Positions 5,290 to 7,242 of a stretch of 7,242 nucleotides of DNA are shown one piece after another. Each line of letters begins with the position of its first letter. The first letter of the stretch is position 1. Where the stretch lies: positions 1-7,242 of the forward strand of contig DATCVG010000031.1 in NCBI GenBank assembly GCA_036567085.1, in the 5' to 3' direction. The translations under genes and the position numbers were made by a program. The notes beneath the pieces are model-generated. The model worked only from the letters and a program-made list of their open reading frames with translations. It did no database searches and was not told the DNA's origin. This DNA comes from Methylopumilus sp036567085 (lineage in GTDB: Bacteria > Pseudomonadota > Gammaproteobacteria > Burkholderiales > Methylophilaceae).

Positions 5290-5688
5290 TTAAAGAATTT
5301 TTTGAATGATCAGTGCAATCACGTTTGTCGCAGCAAGTGCTTGCAAGGCCCAGAGTGTGTATTTCATACCCTGAACTCTAAGTTCTATATTAGGCGTTGC
5401 TTCTAGAAAAGCTTTTGCATAATAAAGTCGACCTGCAGTAAATAGGCCACCTAGCAGTAAAACGATTGTCCAATGAATATGATTTGCTTCTAAACATCCC
5501 AAGAGGATAAGACCTAAGGGTACATACTCCGCAAAATTACCATGCGAACGGATGGCTTGTTGCAAATCGTCTCGACCACCATCGCCTAAAGACACTTGAT
5601 TTTGTCGCCTTAAATTAATAACGTTTAATGTTAATTTAACGTACACAAAGGTAAGGATAGCAGCGTAAATAGCAGTAATTTTTAACAT
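5290..5688 (-). CDS. MAPEG-family integral membrane protein
   Basis: The 132-residue protein has about four hydrophobic segments (roughly 3-23, 54-68, 72-90, 108-130). Its motifs are those of bacterial MAPEG proteins of the YecN type: NLRRQNQVSLGDGG (25-38), AIRSHGNFAEYVPL (45-58), GRLYYAKAF (86-94) and a final helix after RVQGMKY. MAPEG is the superfamily of microsomal glutathione S-transferase and related eicosanoid enzymes. Bacterial members are inner-membrane proteins, some with glutathione transferase or peroxidase activity, most without a known substrate. It is first in a run with the rhodanese (18 bp downstream) and TusA, so it may share regulation with sulfur-transfer genes. An extended -10 element lies upstream. 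The ATG at 5688 has no Shine-Dalgarno. The family call is strong; enzymatic function is unknown. Confidence 0.92.
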   Translation of the reverse strand: MLKITAIYAAILTFVYVKLTLNVINLRRQNQVSLGDGGRDDLQQAIRSHGNFAEYVPLGLILLGCLEANHIHWTIVLLLGGLFTAGRLYYAKAFLEATPNIELRVQGMKYTLWALQALAATNVIALIIQKIL

Positions 5689-5720
5689 GGTTTTTTTGAG
5701 TAATAATCTAAGAGGGCTTG

Positions 5721-5729
5721 ATTATAGCA
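5721..5729 (-). promoter_or_regulatory. Extended -10 promoter element for the MAPEG-rhodanese-tusA run
   Basis: On the minus strand, TGC precedes a perfect TATAAT (TGCTATAAT, plus positions 5729-5721). An extended -10 can work with a poor -35, and the -35 region here (TTATAA, 17 bp upstream) is only 3 of 6. The start would be near 5714, a leader of about 26 nt. It lies in the 84-bp gap between the lipoprotein stop and the MAPEG start, so the three downstream genes can be expressed separately from the lipoprotein. Confidence 0.6.
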
Positions 5730-5772
5730 TCGAGACTTGACCCTTATAAATGGCCACTACTTAATTTGAATT

Positions 5773-6117
5773 TTATTTCTTCTCACTCATTTCTTTCGTT
5801 TCTTTTTCTATTTCAAGGATGGCATCATCCATTTTTGTCTCTTCTTTTTTCTCAACGACTGGGGGCGCTTTAGTTTTGCAAGATACTTCCATTTTATTTA
5901 GCACATATGGCACAGACTCCGATGTACTGATTACATTATAACCATCCTCACATAACTCTTTTGCTTTTGCATTACATGCATCAATAAGAACACATTTAAT
6001 TTCAGTGACTAAAGGCTTATTTTTTTCAGTGGTTTCTCGTTTTGTGGTGTAAGTCATAGAACTACAAGCAGATATCAATGCCACACTTAGAAATATTAAG
6101 ATATTTTTAGATTTCAT
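5773..6117 (-). CDS. Lipoprotein of unknown function with four further cysteines
   Basis: I do not recognise the family. The 114-residue product has a lipoprotein signal: MKSKN, a hydrophobic stretch (6-15) and the lipobox ISAC with the lipidated Cys at 18. Ser at +2 suggests transfer to the outer membrane. The mature part holds four cysteines (42, 48, 56, 80) in a compact segment containing LIDACNAKAKELCEDGYNVI (44-63); two disulfides are plausible in the periplasm. Proteins with a C-x(n)-A-x(n)-C-x-x-GY core are common among small proteobacterial lipoproteins. From about residue 85 the chain is Pro/Lys/Glu-rich and probably a disordered or helical tail. AAAGG (6131-6127, minus) nine bases before the ATG at 6117 is a fair ribosome site. 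It stands alone, followed on the same strand by a separately promoted MAPEG gene. No terminator was recognised after it. Confidence 0.85.
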   Translation of the reverse strand: MKSKNILIFLSVALISACSSMTYTTKRETTEKNKPLVTEIKCVLIDACNAKAKELCEDGYNVISTSESVPYVLNKMEVSCKTKAPPVVEKKEETKMDDAILEIEKETKEMSEKK

Positions 6118-6152
6118 TTTAATAAGCCTTTCTTCATAGAGATTATGTCAAA

Positions 6153-6160
6153 ATTATAAT
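6153..6160. promoter_or_regulatory. Symmetric -10 element ATTATAAT between lipoprotein and tRNA-Gly genes
   Basis: ATTATAAT is a palindrome containing a perfect TATAAT on each strand: 6158-6153 toward the lipoprotein (leader about 29 nt) and 6155-6160 toward tRNA-Gly (leader about 28 nt). Neither side has a good -35 at the right distance. Symmetric -10 elements are known to fire in both directions, and the 77-bp gap (6118-6194) has no better promoter for either gene. This is tentative. Confidence 0.4.
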
Positions 6161-6194
6161 CAACTTTAGCTTAAACAATATTTAATTTTTTAAA

Positions 6195-6268
6195 GCGGAT
6201 GTAATTCAATGGCAGAATGTGAGCTTCCCAAGCTCAACATGCGGGTTCGATTCCCGTCATCCGCTCCA
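6195..6268 (+). tRNA. tRNA-Gly (anticodon CCC)
   Basis: A complete 74-nt tRNA. The acceptor GCGGATG (6195-6201) pairs with CATCCGC (6258-6264), the discriminator is T6265 and CCA is encoded at 6266-6268. The D stem ATTC/GAAT is intact. The anticodon stem TGAGC/GCTCA encloses the loop TTCCCAA with anticodon CCC (6227-6229), and the T arm has GGTTCGATTCC. It reads GGG, and U73 is normal for bacterial Gly tRNAs. It stands alone, ending four bases before the stop of the opposing TspO-like gene. Confidence 0.96.
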
Positions 6269-6272
6269 ATGG

Positions 6273-6743
6273 TTAAATTAATTTTGATGTGGCAAAAGTA
6301 GCGAAGAGTGACCAGAGTGTGACCATCAACATTAAATTAGAGCCAAGCTTTGTGATGCTCCGAATTCTGCCGGTGATGAAAGCTGCAAAAGTAATCGTAA
6401 ATAAATTTCCAATCAATTGATTGAAGTCATTTGTAAATCCTTGACTGTACAAAGGGTAGAGTACACAGTTTAAAAATAAAATCGGCACTATTGAAAGCAA
6501 TGCTCGGTCACGTGTTTTCTTGATAAGTAGCCATTGTGTATAAGCCATAAAACCAATCAGTACTGTCCAAATCAGACCAATCATCCAAGATGAAGGCAAC
6601 AAAGGATATTCAGGTTTAATGGGTTGAGTGACTGATTGATTGATGTTGAATGTAAATATAATGCCATTTATCACCGTGGCAATGCTAAGGCTGATGAACA
6701 ACAATTGAATAAGACCGCGGCGATTGGGTTTGACGTTGAACAT
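6273..6743 (-). CDS. TspO/MBR-like integral membrane protein
   Basis: The 156-residue protein has about five hydrophobic segments (roughly 11-32, 52-73, 80-98, 108-125, 135-153), the size and topology of the TspO/MBR (tryptophan-rich sensory protein) family. Family-like stretches are KPEYPLLPSSWMIGLIWTV (43-61), NCVLYPLYSQGF (92-103) and LWSLFAT (143-149), matching the final-helix LW-x-FAT pattern. TspO proteins sit in the membrane and bind porphyrins or cholesterol-like ligands; some regulate tetrapyrrole or stress responses. It is unusually poor in tryptophan (four: 53, 59, 71, 144), and several aromatic positions of helix 3 are replaced, so it is a divergent member or relative. GAAGGA (6756-6751, minus) seven bases before the ATG at 6743 is a strong ribosome site. 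The gene is divergent from thiD and tail-to-tail with tRNA-Gly. Confidence 0.72.
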   Translation of the reverse strand: MFNVKPNRRGLIQLLFISLSIATVINGIIFTFNINQSVTQPIKPEYPLLPSSWMIGLIWTVLIGFMAYTQWLLIKKTRDRALLSIVPILFLNCVLYPLYSQGFTNDFNQLIGNLFTITFAAFITGRIRSITKLGSNLMLMVTLWSLFATFATSKLI

Positions 6744-6800
6744 AGACTATTCCTTCAAAAATAATTTTGTTGATTAAACTTTTGAGTTATTAATTAATTC

Positions 6801-6829
6801 ATAATACTACTGAAATTATGCGTTCTAAA
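6801..6829 (-). promoter_or_regulatory. Probable promoter of the TspO-like gene
   Basis: On the minus strand TTTAGA (6829-6824, 4 of 6) and TATTAT (6806-6801, 5 of 6) are separated by 17 bp. Transcription would start near 6794, with a leader of about 50 nt carrying the Shine-Dalgarno. It lies in the 98-bp divergent gap with thiD (6744-6841), for which no clear promoter was found; TTGAGT at 6782-6787 lacks a matching -10. Confidence 0.45.
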
Positions 6830-6841
6830 AAACATTAAATC

Positions 6842-7242
6842 ATGAAAAAAAATCCTCCATGCGTCATGACATTTTCAGCAACCGATCCGACGGGCGGTGC
6901 TGGACTTCAGGCTGACGTTTTAACCCTTGCTAGCTTGGGCTGTCATCCTTTGTCTGTGACAACGGCGATTACCGTTCAAGATACCTCTGGTGTTGAAAGT
7001 ATGATGGCTTTTGATGCGGACTGGGTGAATGACCAAGCACGTAGCTTATTAGAAGATATGCAAGTCGCTGCATTTAAATGCGGTTTATTAGGCAATGTAG
7101 AAACGATTGCAATGATTGCAGAAATTGTGGCGGATTATCCGACCATTCCACTCATCATTGATCCTGTATTAGCCTCAGGCCGAGGTGATGCATTGGTGAC
7201 CAATGAAATGATTAATGCGATGTCAGATTTGTTGTTATCTCA
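6842..7242 (+). CDS. thiD: ThiD, hydroxymethylpyrimidine/phosphomethylpyrimidine kinase, N-terminal half
   Basis: ThiD phosphorylates HMP and then HMP-P to HMP-PP, the pyrimidine precursor of thiamin, in the cytoplasm. From the ATG at 6842 the open frame gives 133 residues and runs off the window; the usual length is about 260-270. The N-terminus MKKNPPCVMTFSATDPTGGA (1-20) leads into the substrate-binding GGAGLQAD motif (18-25). SVTTAITVQDT (38-48), FKCGLLG (78-84) and DPVLASGRGD (107-116) match ribokinase-fold pyrimidine kinases of proteobacteria. No stop or frameshift interrupts it. An ATG at 6866 would delete the N-terminal strand and is unlikely. No Shine-Dalgarno precedes the start, and the gap upstream shows no thi-box (TPP riboswitch) motif. 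It may end in a ThiE domain beyond the window; that cannot be judged. Confidence 0.95.
   Translation, partial: MKKNPPCVMTFSATDPTGGAGLQADVLTLASLGCHPLSVTTAITVQDTSGVESMMAFDADWVNDQARSLLEDMQVAAFKCGLLGNVETIAMIAEIVADYPTIPLIIDPVLASGRGDALVTNEMINAMSDLLLS

Noticed and set aside
5737..5765. Plus-strand TTGACC at 5737-5742 as a promoter
   Set aside because: No acceptable -10 at the right distance and no plus-strand gene within the next 400 bp.
6744..6841. TPP riboswitch upstream of thiD
   Set aside because: No CTGAGA-type thi-box core was seen and the gap is short and shared with a divergent promoter.

Overview
This is an AT-rich, densely packed bacterial chromosome segment made mostly of housekeeping genes. 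The protein families (FolD, a MoeB/ThiF-type enzyme, ValS, TusA, ThiD), the three-tRNA Pro-Arg-His cluster and encoded CCA ends on all four tRNAs point to a Proteobacterium. The ThiD wording (an N-terminus of the MKKNPP type and DPVLASGRGD) and the MoeB/ThiF wording suggest a Betaproteobacterium with a reduced-GC genome, possibly a Methylophilaceae-like freshwater or marine lineage. That placement is inference from remembered family patterns, not from a search.

Layout. Positions 1-188 (minus) hold the N-terminal part of folD. A divergent intergenic region carries a good sigma70-type promoter with an 11-bp-period direct repeat in its spacer and leads into a small secreted EF-hand protein (323-622, plus). 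A second clear promoter (660-688) drives tRNA-Pro(UGG), tRNA-Arg(UCU) and tRNA-His(GUG) (697-1005). The MoeB/ThiF-family E1-like enzyme (1080-1826) and valyl-tRNA synthetase (1917-4718) follow on the plus strand, separated by a nested inverted repeat.

From 4710 the coding strand switches. A minus-strand run of MAPEG-family membrane protein (5688-5290), single-domain rhodanese (5271-4948) and TusA-type sulfur carrier (4946-4710) looks like one operon. Its last gene ends tail-to-tail with valS, overlapping by 9 bp. Upstream lies an unrecognised cysteine-containing lipoprotein (6117-5773, minus), then tRNA-Gly(CCC) (6195-6268, plus), a divergent TspO/MBR-like membrane protein (6743-6273, minus), and the first half of thiD (6842 to the window end, plus).

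How the genes fit together. Rhodanese and TusA are persulfide-handling proteins, and MoeB/ThiF enzymes prepare small carrier proteins to accept sulfur for molybdopterin or thiazole synthesis. Three parts of a sulfur-transfer chemistry therefore lie within about 4.2 kb, although in two transcription units. FolD (one-carbon metabolism) and ThiD (thiamin pyrimidine) are cofactor genes. The rest is translation (ValS, tRNAs) and envelope proteins.

I saw no mobile element, CRISPR array, phage gene or defence system. There is no convincing new multi-gene system. The items most worth checking are the EF-hand protein and its promoter repeat, the structured moeB-valS spacer, and the MAPEG-rhodanese-TusA operon. 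Every gap longer than about 60 bp is described in an entry; no gene-free stretch exceeds 300 bp apart from the tRNA cluster, which is annotated.
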